From positions 4,332 through 68,331 of the forward strand of contig PBTY01000054.1 of assembly GCA_002729235.1 (NCBI GenBank): a stretch of DNA of 64,000 nt. Direction: 5' to 3'. A model generated the notes under the pieces. It was given only the letters and a program-made list of their open reading frames with translations. It made no database searches and had not been told where the DNA came from. Below are positions 32,678 to 48,300 of the stretch, piece by piece; the first letter of the stretch is position 1; the number at the start of each line of letters is the position of its first letter. The DNA is from Rickettsiales bacterium (GTDB lineage: Bacteria; Bacteroidota; Bacteroidia; Cytophagales; Cyclobacteriaceae). The translations under genes were made by a program, and so were the position numbers.

Positions 32678-33214
32678 ATGAGAAAGATGTGTTTGTGGGT
32701 GGTAATGGCAGGCTCGAGTATTTTAGGGTTAGCACAGAGTAATGAATCCGCCTCAATTGGAGAGGCTATTGATAATCTGACTTCTAAATGGGATTCGGAA
32801 GCTAAGTCGCTAAGAACCTATGATGGGCTTATTAAGTTTTGCGATGACCAAGAATACCGTTTCGGCTTGATTGAAATGCTCAATGAAGTTCATCATTATG
32901 ATTCTGTTTTGTACGACCGACTCACCAAAGCCCAGCGATACAATCACAGTAAGGAAATCGAAAAAACATTGAAGGATATCTCCAAATTTGAGAAAGATTA
33001 CAGCATGAAGGACCTCATACATTTTCTACATAGTGAGTGTGTAGAAAAAAATAAAATTGAGAAAAATGCCGCTGAATTAAGAAATGATATTGGAGAAAAC
33101 TCTTATGATGGTCAAGTGTATTTAATTGAAGTAGAATTAAATAAATACATTAAGCACATCACTAAAAGAGTGGATATTATAAGAGATCATGTACATCATT
33201 TACACTTAGAATAG
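32678..33214 (+). CDS. Exported helical protein of unknown function
   Basis: A 178-residue protein with a signal peptide (MRKMCLWVVMAGSSILGLAQ, residues 1-20). The rest is highly charged and predicted helical (TKAQRYNHSKEIEKTLKDIS, KFEKDYSMKDLIHFLHSEC, EKNKIEKNAAELRNDI), with no recognised domain. A periplasmic or surface coiled-coil protein is the likely form. It is convergent with the giant T9SS gene, sharing a terminator with it. Confidence 0.65.
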   Translation: MRKMCLWVVMAGSSILGLAQSNESASIGEAIDNLTSKWDSEAKSLRTYDGLIKFCDDQEYRFGLIEMLNEVHHYDSVLYDRLTKAQRYNHSKEIEKTLKDISKFEKDYSMKDLIHFLHSECVEKNKIEKNAAELRNDIGENSYDGQVYLIEVELNKYIKHITKRVDIIRDHVHHLHLE

Positions 33215-33256
33215 TGTTCTCCTAATAGCTAAAATGAGAATGAATATAAATAACAA

Positions 33257-33282
33257 GAAAGGCAGCCAGTCGGCTGCCTTTC
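33257..33282. terminator. Bidirectional terminator between convergent genes
   Basis: gaaaggcagcc (33257-33267) pairs with ggctgcctttc (33272-33282) around an agtc loop, an 11-bp perfect stem. A T-rich run follows on the plus side (tgtttta) and, on the minus side, the transcript would continue into a U-rich stretch (ttgttattt). It can end both the 178-aa gene and the operon that finishes with the giant gene. Confidence 0.85.
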
Positions 33283-33302
33283 TGTTTTACAATTACTTGT
33301 GA

Positions 33303-36300
33303 TTAGTGAATGATCACTAGTCGTTTTGGTTTCCATTTTTCCTCATCATTGAAGAGGTGAATGAGGTATACTCCACTTGGCAGATCCCTTGCATCCACTT
33401 CAATTTCCAACTCGCCAGGTTTCACAGCTCCTAATTTAACTTGTCGACCAACCTGATCATAGATTACCCAATCCATCGCTTGATCTGGAGCATTCTCCAA
33501 CTGAACCTTAAAGGAACGATTTGCCGGGTTTGGATAAATCTCAAATTCATCAATCCCAGCGATACGATCAACTCCCGTAACTTCAGGAATAATCTTACCA
33601 CTTACATCGACAGCTTTGGCTTGCAAGATGAGTCTATTTTCAACCAAAGTTCCAGTGTAAGTGCTTGGTAGATTATCCACCTGAACAAATGCAATTACCA
33701 TCAATTGGTCCGCATCATAAATTTCGGAGATTCCCCAACTAGCCTCAATTTCTGAACTACCATTGAAGAAGACCGACTGTCCTGGTGTCACTCTACCCTT
33801 ATAGGTAAACCCTCCTGTACTAGGCAGCATCTTACGAAGTACATTCCTCAATGGATTTCCTCCATTTAATGCCATTAATTCAGGATCCACAATTTCTTTC
33901 TCCACAACTGCAAACCTGAACGACAACTCCGTACCTTCCGGTAAAACGTCTCCCTGGCTAGAGTAAGTAAATGTCGTAGATATATCCAGCGTGGATGGAT
34001 CCGTTCCTAATGAAATGTCACCAATAGTAAACAACGCCTGATCTAGTGCCCTACTGTTGTAGTAGTTAACCGTCCAACCAGTCACGTCATTAAGACCTTC
34101 CAGTACCTCTTCATCATTTACGTTAACCCCAGAAATAATGGACTGTGGTTCTGAATCTACGCCATAATATGAGGATCTAGCTGCCGGATCAGATGCAGTT
34201 CTTCCATTAATATCAAGATTACCTACATAGTAATTCAACAATATGGCATCTGTTGAAATTTCAGTTGACATTCTAGATGTAATTGAATCGATTGCCTCCA
34301 CAGAAGAAGCAGAGAAATCCGAGAATTGCTCTATTAGGATAAATTTCTCCTTGTTATAGATACTGAAATCATCAAATGCAAATCCGTCCAATGGAGTTTT
34401 GTCATTCGCTATCTTATCCCCTGTAGTACTACCCAAAGCAAACCTAAATCTTATTTGTGAGTGTAGATCCGAAATACGATGTGCCGTAGTAGCCCAACCA
34501 TCTTCAGATGCGTTTGACCAGGCAAAAGCTGTCGGATTGAAATTATCCTCACTACCTGGTGCTCCACTAATCTCCTGAGTATTGTACCAATTCTTACCTG
34601 AACCCAATCCTTGTTCTTGATTGAGACGTTGATAAGAACCTACAGGCTGCCATGTTCTACCATCATCCAATGATTGTTGTAGCACTACTCCATCTGTAAA
34701 TGTAAAGTCTCGAATATGAGCGAAACCGACAGTTGGATTATCCATTCCGGACAGGTCAAAGGAAGGTGAATAAACCCAGGACTGAGTACCTCCACTATAG
34801 CTCGTACCATCACCTGTTACCCAATAGCTGCCATTACCATCTGTGTTATCATCAAAACTGGCTGAGCCTATTTCCCAGGCTTGATCTCTATCCTCAAAGC
34901 CATCTGTATATTCAACAAACCAATCACCATCATCCGCTCCTTCAAACTCAAATAAGATATCATCTGTTATCACAAAATGATCCAAAATGGTAATCGTTCT
35001 AGTCAGTTCTCCAACACAAGCAGAACCTGAGATATAAGTAACATTGATATCATAAGTGCCTGCAGAATTGAAAATAGTTGAATCAACCACCCATAGATTG
35101 TCGCGATCGACTGCCCCTTGCCCGAAGCTAGCTCCTGCTGACCAGTTAACACTTGGAACCTCCACGTATATACTATCCACCCAATAGTTAGAAGATGTAC
35201 TTGTATTGTCATCTCCAAAGGTCAAAGTTGTTCGTCTACCTTCAGTTATTCCTTCCCAACGCAACTTAGGAATTGGACTTGTTCCAATTTCAAAGTTCAT
35301 TCCAGCTTCAGCGACACACTGATTGGATGGAAGACCAGCAGGGCGATTCTTGTTATTCACACTCACTGAGAAGTGTCTGTCCCCACTAAGATTATTCGAT
35401 ACAGGATCAAATTCAAACCTAACCGTAGAATCACTCAAATAAGTCATTGACAAGGTATCAATTGATTCAGTGGTATTTGAGTTTAGTCCAGCTTCCCATT
35501 CGAAGGTCGCATTATTTACAGACAAGTTGGTTAGTTTAAGATCCAAAGTGATCAAGGCGTTATCACAGGCCTCGATGACATTAAACTGTTTTGAAGGACC
35601 AAAATCACCAATGGTAGGTATTGGAGATGTTACAATAGTCACCTCAGTAGGGTTACTTGTACTACCATTAAACTCATTGGCAATTCTGTTGGTCACCTGA
35701 ATCACATCCACAGTAAACTCAAAAACACCCTCATCCACAGCATTTTCCACGCCATTAACTGTTTGAACTAAGGTAAAAGTCGGGTCTATCACATCAACTG
35801 TCGTGGTAACACCAGTGTAGCTATTCACAAATAAAAACTGAGTTGTTGTATTGTTTGTGGTACTCACACCTGAATACCTGATTTCCGTAGATCCTGGGCT
35901 TACATTAAAATCACATTGAGGATCAGGATCAGAAGCAATCGGAGCATTTGGTAATGCAAATACGGTTACTGTAAATTCTTCAGCTGCACTGGTACAACCC
36001 AGGAAGTCAGGAACTCCTTGTGAATAATCAGCAGTCTGATCCACGTAAAAATTGTAAACTCCCGCACCACTAATTCCCAATTGCGCTGCACTTGCTGTAG
36101 ATACCCCAGCATCCGTCGTATCAGCTAGTAGCTCAACATTGGTATCAGCATTGTACCATCTATAGATGTTATTAATTCCACTTTCACCATTTACAACCAG
36201 ATTAGCGATAGCATCACCTTCATTGTAGTAAATCATATCATCAGCTCCATCTGAGACGATATTTGTTGGATCATCTCCAATTTCAGGCTCGTCTGGAACA

Positions 36301-39300
36301 TCGTATATGTAGAGAACCACTGTAGCCATATCCGCTTCTTCGGTTTCACAACCAGTGAATGTGGCATTATCATCTGAGCCTCCAACTGTGCTATTTACCT
36401 GAGATATTTTAAAGGTGTATGTACCTTGTTCTTGAGCTGACATTCTCAAATCCAGATCATCTATTTGTATGGAGCCAGTCGAAGTAGTATCTGTATAAAT
36501 GGCAGTGGTAGAAAGTTGCCCCCCATTAGTCACACTGTATACATTAAACCTAACCAATTCTCCTCCATTAGCAGCAGCAGTTAAACCAGATACTTCATAG
36601 ATAAAATCAACTGAACCTTCACAATAACTTGCTCTATAAGTTCCGGAATCGTCTATCAAGCCGCTACTACTCACATCCGTTACAGTCGGTGTTGCCGGAT
36701 CAGGACTTACTACTATATCCACTTGAAGTGTATCACTTTCACAGCCTTTAAATCCAGAAGCGGTATTGGCTTCTACAGTTTGTGTTACCCAATAGGTATA
36801 TGTGGTTTTAGAAGTGACAACATTATTAAATCCGACAGCTGCTAATTCATTTCTAGTAATAAAGTTGTCATTGAATGCAGCAACATTATTAATCACTGTA
36901 GAAGAAGGAGAGGTTGTTCCATCATCCAGATACCAGTTGTATTTGGCACCTGTTAATTGAGGTGTCAGAATATTCTGAAGCTGATCTCCTGAACATAAAT
37001 AATACTTGACCACACCATCCACTACTTCATCTCCATTAAATGCTTCTGCCTCTGGTGTATTTGGTATGGCATTTACATTAATTGTGAATTTGCGGAGCTC
37101 TCCTTCACATCCACTAAACTCCGATGAACCTGATGGATAATTGTTATCGAAGTTTCTCTGAGAGACATAGAATACCAGACTAGTGCTATCCAAAGCAGAA
37201 TATGAGAAAATATTCTTTATTACGGCATCTGTTAATGTATCTGCATCCTGGAATCTAGCAACCTGAGTTTGTGTAGAATCATAAAGAATAAAGTACGACT
37301 CTGAAGCATCCTCGGTATTCAATGTTTCATCCAGATCAATAGATAAGGTTGCAGCCACACCATCAGGCTGACAATACTCGTAGAAGTACTCCCCTGTCAC
37401 ACTTTTTGAATTAGAGGTATTGGTAGTTGTAGATGTTACCAAACTCTCGGCCACCACCTGATCAGGATAAGGATAGACTTGAAGAGAAACCGTTTTGGAC
37501 TCTGATTCACACCCTGAATAGCTCGAGCTATTTATTCCAATATTATCAGTGATCGTATAATAGAACGTAATATTCTGTCTACCAGTTGGTTCATTATTAC
37601 CTCCAAAGAATGCGGTAGCAAGATCTAACTCTTCAGAATTAGTACCACTAATATGTGTTGATGCAATTGGACTATTTAGTAGAACATCATTGTACCAATT
37701 AATTTCCACGTTAGAACTGTATTCTGATAGGTCCACAACCAGGTTATCTACCGTTTCACCGGCACAATACTCTATAGTATACGTTCCACTTACATCACCA
37801 TCTGAATGACCTGCAAAATTCGTTTCGTCTAAAGACGGTAAATCAGGAATTTTCAATATCTGGAAATCGTAGGTAATCGTTGAAGTACACTTAGCGCTAG
37901 TCAAACTATCAGTGGCATATTCAATTCTAAATCCACCATAATCTTCTTCATTACCCGCGTTAAGACCATAAACCACTCCATCATTATCAGGGTCTGCTGG
38001 ATTGAAGTTCGCTCCAGACCTCCATCCAGAGTCCACTCCATATGGCTCATATATGAGCGATATGCTATCATATCTATAAACTCTGAATGAATCTATAGCT
38101 ACATTATTTTGTGTCCCTGCTGCTGAAATGATATTGACTCGTACATCAAAATCTCCGTCATCATTACAGTAGTAATCATTTACGTTAGTAAACGACACGG
38201 TAGGATCTCTATAGATGGTGATTACTTGCTCTGACAGGTCAGTTTCTTCACTTGTCACATCATCCTCGATTACATACACAAACAGTAACTCTTGACTATA
38301 TACATCATCTACCAACAAATCTACAACTACAGTAGCCTGAGGATTGAAAACCCAGCCAGTAGTATCATTAGGATCAGATGCCGGAATAGTGGTTAATACA
38401 TCGGTAGTCACTTCTGCACCTCTAGTCTCTGTATCCGAATCATACAAATAGACTCTCACTGTTTTGAAATTAGGCTCTGAAGTGACTGCTTCTCCCGCAC
38501 ATTCAATACCATCTGGACAAACCATAGTTAAAGAAACTGGATCGTCATACTCACAATAATCAACTTCCTGACTAATATCCGTGGAAAGCACTACATCAGA
38601 CTCAATAACCAGGAAGTCCACCCCGTAATTAGCCGTAACTCCAGACGCAGTATTGGTCAATTGATAAATGATTGTATGAGTGCCTTTTTCAGCGGCGGAT
38701 GGAATAAATTTCACTGACATACCATCTGCAGGTGCATCTGCAAAATCATCATCATTCTGATAACTCGTCAATCCATTGCCCACAAAAAGTCTAGTGTGGC
38801 CTGCAGGGAAAGAATACTTCAATGTAGTACCCGTACCATTATTAACAGCATATCCAGTTTTACTTTCACTATTCTCAAACCTAATGATCGCAGCAGAATA
38901 TTTGACCGTGGCACTCTCACAACTCAGGCCGTTTTTAGTTGTTACATAATACGTATTTACTCCAACATCTGTAGTTGCTAAACCGAGATCTGCCAAAGTC
39001 ACATACAGAGTATCAAAGTTGGTAACAGCCTCATATTTAAATGACACAGTTGTAAGACCTGCATCTGAATAAAACTTAACACTATCTCCTACATTTGGTA
39101 GCCCCACAGCAACAACAGTATCTGAAGTTAATAATCCTTCATACTTAAAGACAGTAACACCATCTCCTAGCGCATCTTCCTGAACACCGCTGGTCCACTC
39201 AAATAAATATGGATTGGTATAAGCAGGTGTAGGAATAGCCGTCACAATATCAGCTTCAGCATATGGCTCTACGGTATTTAGCGTAGCAAAGATTGCTCCG

Positions 39301-42300
39301 TCCCCTTCATTGGCTAAGTATATATTGCCGTTACCTCCAGACCTTTCTATTTGAGCGTTTGATGAAGTATTACCTGTGGCTTTGATTTGTAGCCCTGAAA
39401 TGGTCATCACATCAATCGCATCTTCTGTTGGGACCTGATAAGTAATCGTTAAGATGGATGAACTAGTAAAATTTAAAGAGACATTTGCGAGATCACCAAC
39501 GGACACAGAAACTGATTCAGTACCAGCAGTAGTATTGAATTGGAAATCGACAGTTCCATCATTATCAATATCTGGAAGTACTAATCTAAAGGTTCGGTTT
39601 GCGGAGGATTTTGGGCTTACAAAATCCGTTGCAATGGTTTCTGTAATGGTAATTGGGTCCAATGTGTAGAAATCACCTTCCAAACAGAAATTATTCAAGT
39701 TTGGATTGTTAAGGACTACCCCTCCGGAGGTCACATCAATTATCGTTACAGCAGATAAATTATATGGAGTTGGATCAACTTTATCTTCAGAAACCAATAA
39801 TAGGTCGTACTCGGTTCTTGGTTGTGGCAGGGTCAATGGTAGCTCTTGATCAACATTTGCTACACCATAATTTATACTCCCTTCTGCTATTGCTGAAGCA
39901 ATACTTTGAGCTTTCACCTCAGCATTTGTTGCAGCAGTTCCATTTGGTACCAAGGCGTAATACAAAGTACCAACTTCATCCAAATTCAGAGTTACTGTAA
40001 GATCCTGCCCGTACACGACAACACTATCAGAAATATTGGATAAAATATTAGGTGCTTGATCATCAAAGTCCACATCAAAGGTTGTATTCACTATAGTATT
40101 CCCAGTTAGATCTGTAACACTCTCGTCGGAGATTCCTATAGTTAGTGTATTGGTCTGGTCAGCTACAGGAGTTACATCAAACTCGTATTCATTACCTCCA
40201 AGTGAATTCAGATTACTTAGCACTCCATTCGATGTAGTAAAGTCACTCAGCTCAACCAATGTCACCGGTTCATCAAATTGAGCACTTACCGTAAATGTGG
40301 CCTCACTCGTAGGATCATCAACCACAGTAAACTCCACTGTAGGGTTGGTATTATCGGTTGTAATGTTTGATCCACTGGTAATATCCCCTTGATTTAATTG
40401 AGTTCCACTGTTACCCGCTTTATCTGTATAATCTATTGTAAACGTGACGGGCCCGTCTGAATCATTTCTTGACACGGTATAAACTGCCGTATACTGATCG
40501 GGAGCAATTATATTGATTGTTGGGCTATTTAATACAAGCGCACCATCATCACCTCTTACCTGAACTGTTGGTGCTTCAAAGAGGTCATCATCAAAATCCA
40601 TGCTAATGGTAACGACGTTTGCAACATCCGCAGCAATACCAGTACCGTCCTCGTTTTCAGGGTCATCTCCTTTTGCTAAAGATGTGATTGCATTATCTGA
40701 TGATATAGTCAAAGTAGTAATACCTGGAGCTTGAGTATCAATAATAATGTCCTTCAAATCTGCCAGCGATTGAGAATTGGCAGAGGCATAGGTAAACTCA
40801 TTAGATGTAGCTATGCTTCTGGATGCCTGATCAGTGATTGTCCCTGTATTTAAAGAAAGTGCATCAACGTTAACATAATTAAGATCAGCAGATTCATCAT
40901 CAGCTTGAACGGTATATTCGAACACTAAAATCTTAGTTCCATTACCGCTGGCCAATACCGCATCCTGTGAAACAGTTGTAGCTCCAGTTGCTAAAGCAAT
41001 AGAAGGTGCTGTAGCTCCGGTGGTGTAAGAAACCACCTCACTAAAGGTAACCTGAATAGGTATCAGATCACCCTCATTATACGCTCCATTTCCAATAGAA
41101 GAAGTAACACTCAAAATGATTGGATCTGCCAAATCCGTTACTGAAATTGAGCTATTGCTGTTTGCTGTGTTTCCGGCCAAATCCTGAACTGATGTTCCGG
41201 AATAGCCCACCGTAAAGGAGGAACTTTCTGTTGAAGTAACAGCCAACGTAATTATATTATCAGTAGCAGAGCCATCTCCATTAACTCCAGATGCGGAGAC
41301 AATACTAGTAGGAGTCACACCAGAACCTAATGTAAAATCACCAAATGCCACTGCAGCATCATTAACAGGCTCACTCATAGTGATGGATACCCTATCTATT
41401 GTTCCATTGTTATCGGTATCAAATTCTTCAGCAGATACAAATGTTGGACGTACACCATCAATAATTATTTGTTTATTAGTACCCAAAGAGGCATCTACAG
41501 TTGGAAGTGGCTCTGGAAGGGTATTGATTGATGTAAGGTTACTCAAGTCTTTTATGGTCTGCTCATTTGACTGTAACGCATTATTTGCCGTATAGTCAAG
41601 GTAATCCTTATCTGTTGAGTAGTCTCCCTCACTAACCGTATAGTTAAAGAATAAGGTATCGCTATCAGTAGACGAATAATTTACCTGCTGATCAAATGTT
41701 CCAGTCTCCAAACGAATAGTTGGTGCCAAACCAGAACCTGACACTGTTACATCTTCACTAAAAATTACCTGGATAGGAATTAATTGACCTATTCCATAGG
41801 TACCATTACTCACTGATGAGCGTACACTTTGAACTCTAGGAGGTGCGACATCTATTAATGTACTTATTGGCGTGCTTCCTGTAGCAACGCTATTTCCAGC
41901 GATATCCTGAACATAGTTTGGTATCCCTACAATAGACGCACCATCATAAGTGATGGCTTCTGGATATGAGCCAGAAATAGATACACTTAGAGTAACGTAC
42001 TTGTCTGTTGCGCTTACATCTAATGTGTTTGAGGCAGCCGGAGCACTTCCTCCATTCTGATTGATCACATTTATAACAGATCCAGCAGCTAAATCAAAAT
42101 CAGCTATTTGGAAACCAACACCGTTTACAGGCTCGCTCATCTCAATAACGATTTCGTCGATATCTCCGTCAATCGGGTTTACATCATAAAAATGCGCTTG
42201 AACGAAGTAAGGGATTACACCATCAATTATAAATTCCTTATTATTGGACAAAGATCCACTTGCCGCAGGCACTGGCAACTCTAAAGAGCCTGCATTATTT

Positions 42301-45300
42301 TGAGGTGATTGATCATCAATAGTTCCAGACAAAGCAGTTGAACCAGAATAATCCAAATCACTTGACTCCTGTCCTGCTGAAACAGTATAATCAAATGACA
42401 ACCTGGTAGTACCATCACCTCCTGAGTAGGTAGCCGTACCAGTAACTACGGTTGAAAGATCCAATGTTGGCGTACCAGTTACGTCCACAGTCTCACTAAA
42501 ATCTATATAGATAGATATAGCATCACCAATAATTTTCACGCTGCTATCATCGGTTAAAGAATTCACATCCATTACGACTGGAAGTGCCCTATCCAAAGCG
42601 GGAATATTAGTATAAAGTGGTGCTGCATTAGAACTACTAGATGCATCCCTGGTAGCCACAGAAGCATCATAAGAAACTCTGGTTGTATCAGTTCCAGGAA
42701 CATCAACCGAAAGAGTAATGAACTCATCCAAAGTTTCCTGATCAAGAGTATTACCTACAGATGTGTGTGCCAAAGCCGAAGTAAGTGTTGAGTTCAATAC
42801 TGAATATGCCGAAGCATTAACTGAGCTAAATCGTACACCTTCAGTAAATTCCACCACAATCTCATCAAGTCTACCATCTTCATTGATATCATACTGATAA
42901 GTTTGAACAATCAATGGCAGTGCATAATCGTATTCAATTAATGCATCAGCTGTGTCTAACAAATTACCTACTAAATCACTTAACCCTCCCGTAAGTGGCT
43001 GAGTATAATCTACGTTAGAAGTGGCAGTACCCTCTGTATATCCAGTAACCTCAAACGTCAGCCAATCATCATCTACTTGATCACTTGAAACATATGGGTG
43101 ATTAATTGTTGTTGCTAGAGCTACTGAGGCCGCACCTGAAAAAGTAAAATCATTAGGATCAACAGAAGAATCAAGAACATTTTCATTAAATATTACTAAT
43201 ATTTCATCAATAATACCATCCGGAGTACCTGTATCAAAGAAGTAAGTCCCAACAATCGTTGGCGCTGTTTGATCAATTTTCAACGTCCCGGTTCCCTGAC
43301 CTGTATTTCCTGCTTCATCTGCAGCAGACACTGTTATTGTGTAAGTTCCTTCAGGCAAAGGTGTACCTCCATCAAAAGTCAATGGATCAACATCTCCATC
43401 TATAACATCGTCCGCAATATCCCAGGTATATGGACCAGATCCAGAAACTGTAGCACTATATGTCACTCCATTCACCAATACAGAAACAGCAACATTTTCA
43501 TCTACCGTGCCCGCCAATGGAGGTGTACCATCCAGCGTATTCAATGAAGTAGCAGTTACCACAGGTTTGGTTTGATCAATGACGACAGCAGAGGAAGTTA
43601 GTGTCGTAAATTCATTAGGAGTTGGCATCGCACCATCATCGATCTTACCACTTGTATTGGTTACCTGAACAGCAATATCTCCATCAACGCCAGCTGTAGC
43701 AATGGCCAGATTGGAAACAGTAACTCTATATGTCTGAGTATTTATTTGATCTAAGGCAAAAGACTCAGATCCACTTAAACCATTAGCAACTAAAGCAATA
43801 TCAGTCTCATCAATTCCACTAATTGGCTCATCAAATGATAATATAAATTCTAAGCTTGTAGAATTCGTTCTTGAAGTGGTTCCTGAAGCTGGGGTGCTGA
43901 CAGTAATATCCAGCGTAGGTGCTTGGGTATCAGGATCAACCGTAAAATTCCAATCTCCTAGAATGGTTCCTGAGAATGCATTCCCATGTATATCAGTAAA
44001 TGAATTTGCATCAATGATTACATTATAGGTTTCTCCACCAGCGAATGCATTGGTCGGGTCCAATGTTGCCACACTACTCGCGATGCTAACATTACTGGCA
44101 CTGTTTGCTGAGAAACTTTGTGAGTTCACCCCATTGTTCGCCACTAGATTGATAGTACCAAAACTTGACAGCACATCTTCACTAAATGTCACCTCTATAT
44201 CCTGATTGGTCAAAATTCCTGTGGTAGTTTCATCCAGAGGATTGAATAATGTGATGGTAGGCCTTTGGTTATCAACAGAAACATCTTCTGTACCTGAAGT
44301 ATTTGGACTTGTATTGTCAGTACAAGATGCTTCTGGATCGTCATCTGCACTATCCGTACCACTCACCAATACGTTTACTCCATTTGAAACTTCGACTGAA
44401 CCGGCTACAATGGTGTAAGTATATTCATAGATAGAGTCTGCCGCTACAGTAGGAGCTGTGACATCAAAAGATCCTCCTCCAAATTCTGAGAAGTCAAAGG
44501 TGATATGCCTTAGATTATCGTTTTTATCGACCTTGTTATCATAATAGGCAGTAATATTATCTCCTATAGCATAAGTACTAGACTGTCCTGATGGTGATCC
44601 AGACAAAGAAATAGCTGCAGCAGAAATAATAGGAGGTGTTGCATCACATATAATATTGAAAGCATCACTAGTAGGAGTATTATCCAAGGCTCCACCGGAT
44701 GTATTCAAAACAATTGAAGATTCAAAATAATCAAATACTATTGAATCTGCCATCTCAGTGACTCCAGCTACAAAGGTTCCGTTAGTACTTAAAGGTGTAC
44801 CAGAAAGTGAAGCACCAGTGGATCCAATGGTTAGGACCTCTGAAGTAACATAATCCGCATCTCTACTACCATAAACATCTTCAGCTTGCACTGTTACAAA
44901 TGGATACATTGCAGAATTTGCTTCAGTCTCAGTTGGCTGTTGAGCAAAACCATAGTGAGTTGCCACCACCTGGAAAGTAACAGTATTACTCACATAAATA
45001 CTGGTGTTATCTACATAGGAAGTGGAACCATTCCAAACTCTTACAGCTCCTGCTCCAGTTTGATTGATTTGAAATATTAGATCTGTATTATCAATAGAGC
45101 TTGCTAAATCAGTCAGGTCTGTCTTAAACCAAACTCTCAAAGCATATTCCTTATCTTGATTGGAATTGACATCAGCGATATCCCCTTCACCTTCTGCCAT
45201 TCCAGTGAATTGAATATTGGTAGAATTAATTGCATCAGCATATTCAAACTTTCCGTTTTGATCGATGAGCCCTGCTCCCTCTATCAACTTGGACCAATCA

Positions 45301-48300
45301 GTTGCTCCTCCATTAGAGAAGGTCATATTGGTGAAATTTGATTCACTTCCTCCTCCATCCATCATATTGAAATACAAAACAGTAACTGCTTCTGATTCAG
45401 ACACATACAAACTAGAAGCTGTAGTTGAAGGTGAGGTATTACATACAGACGAAGACAAATTACCTGCATTATTTTCTCCACTTCGGCTACTCTCGTAATT
45501 ATATGCACAATCATCTGGTTGAATGTTATTCGCAGTAAACGAAATTGTTACACCTGCAAAATCTCTAGCTCCACCAAACTCATCAATTGCATTTGATGAA
45601 ACAATTAGGTCATAATCTCTTGGGATAACCAAAACTGAACTTGCTTCGATGGTTAAGGTGCTATCATCTGATATTACCAGATTCAACCCAGGAGATGTAA
45701 CATCATAGGTAAACTGAGTTCCAGGGGTTGGACTAGTTTCATTTAACACTACTGTTCCTGAACCTCCAAATTGGATTTTCTCCGAGAAATACAAAACAAT
45801 ATCAGCCGGCGAAAAACTGACAGAACCATCCAATGGCGAAGAGCTTGCTAATACAGGATCTGCGCTATCGATAACCGTTTCAGTATTATCAACAATAGCA
45901 TTTCCTGCCTGATCTTGCCAAAGCCCAGCTATATTTGCAATTCGCGTTCCTCCAACACCCGTATTAATCGATAATTGATCAACAATATTTGTAATGGATA
46001 TCACACTAGGATCTCCACTCGGACCACTAATTCCTAAACCAGCTGTTGTTTTTACTGTATCTTGAGTTGCAAGAATTATATCTCCAAAATCGCTTAAATC
46101 CACAGGCCCTGATACAACAGAAACGATTTCACTAAACGTGATATCGATTCGCTCAATCAATCCATCATGATCTGCATCAAATATCTCTAAACTTGATACT
46201 TGGGGAGCAGTGTTATCCACCGTATTTTCATCACCTGCAGTAGATGAAGAAACCGAAGCTGTACTAATTGTAGTTGTTCCGGAAGAAGGTTGTGAATACC
46301 CACTTACTGAGAATTGATATTGTTCCTCTGTTGGAGAAGCATTGAACGAAACAAAAACTGAAACAGTAGCTGAAGAGTTGTCAGCTACAGAAAGTCCTCC
46401 GCTTATCGTTAGAGTCTCAGTAGCAAGTGATACAGGAGTCTCAGCAATGAATGTTGACCCACCATCTGTTGATATTCCAATCGCTTTAACATCTGTGTGA
46501 TCAGTTGATGCTATTGTGATATCAATATCACTTAAGATAGTAGGTAAACCATCACCGGTTTCATCATCAATATCAAATTGGAAAACCTGAATAGAATTAG
46601 TATTGGTGAATGAACTTCCAGATCCATCAGCATCATATGATGATGAATTAAAAAAGCCTGCTTCACTGCTAGCAACAGCAGACAAAGTTGAGTTATTTCC
46701 TGCAGTGGTTACGTCTTCTATAAGTGTGGCAGAAGCTTGTTCATTAGGTGTGCCTTCGTCATCTTCTGCAAACACATACACATCATACGCTGTTTTGACC
46801 GACAAGCCAGTCACTACAAAATCATAAATGAAATCGGTTTCTCCACTTACATCGAAACTTCCTGCATCTTCAGGTGTTCCTGCACCTGATGATTGCCCCA
46901 ATTGAATTTCAGCTATACTAGGAGCTGTAGCATTTGCCGGAACAACTACATAATACACAACACCTGCCTCATCGATATCCGTTTCAATGGTAAAGCCAGT
47001 CGTAGTTATAGCAGAAATTTGTGGAGTACTATTTTCAAAAACTGGAGCTGATAAATCTAAACCATCCCCAGACAAATTGATGACATATGGATTAGAGCCA
47101 GCATCACTATTAGCGATTGTTAATACATCAGTATAATTAGCAGCTGCAAATGGATCAAAAGACACCGTTAAATCTTGTGATGCTCCAGGAGTTACTGTCA
47201 CCGGAGAAGAATAAGGTGTTACGAGTGCATACGTAGTATCTTGAGTTAATACTGCATCTGAACTTAGAGATAAATCAGCCAGGCCTTCATTAATGATGGT
47301 AAAGGTCGTATCTGTAGATAAGCCAAATCCTGTACTAGCAAAGGTGAATGTAGAAGCATCAGCAACTGAGGCTCCAGTCTCATCATAAACAGCAATGCTA
47401 GGTGTTGTAGCTGCAGAAGAAGCAAAAGCAGTAGAGGCTATCCAATTGGACGTGTTTCCAGAATTATTGGAACCATCCACCTCAAAATTTGTAGCAGTAC
47501 CATCATAACCATTAGATGATAAGTCTGTGATGGTAACTAATCCAGTATTGTCACCTGAAGGAATTCCCTGGTTAAAGTCATAATATAGAAGTAGGGAAGC
47601 ATTTGGCAATGATATCCTTGATGCTGCATTCGACCTAATTTCAGAAGCAGATCTCTCCACATCCCAAATTCTAAATTCATCCAAATTACCATCAAGTTTA
47701 TAAGACCCAGAACCAGGGTAATAGTCACCGATATAATAATTCGATGACATATCTTCACTCGCTGACGAAGATATTGTTCCTGAACCACCCATCGATTGGA
47801 GAACTCCATCAAAGTAAACCTTAATTCCCGTGACACTACCTAAACCATCATATGATATGGCTATATGATGCCATTCGTCAAAGGTCAAAGGCGAAGAACC
47901 GTTAGTCTTACTTTCCAAACTACCTCGGTAAACCACCCCAATTTGACCATCAGGTTCCAAATAAACAAATTGCTTATGGTTATCTTCATCAAGCAAATAC
48001 TTTCTTGTACCTGTAGTTGTCGGATAAACCCACATCTCAATTGTAAATTGGTCAGATGACCCGCGTTGTAAGTTGCTTGCCCCAGTTATTACAATTCTAT
48101 CATCAGTCCCATCAAAATCCAGTGCATTTTCTACCACATAACCTGTAACAGTAAAATCAAAAGTTGCCTCATCACCATCATCACTGTTAATGGTCAATGT
48201 TTCAGACTCACTTACAACCGTCTCTGCCGCGGCTGTCCAATCGATATCGAATGTAGCACTACCACCAGCTGAGATTGCTAGTGGAAAACTGAGACCGGTT

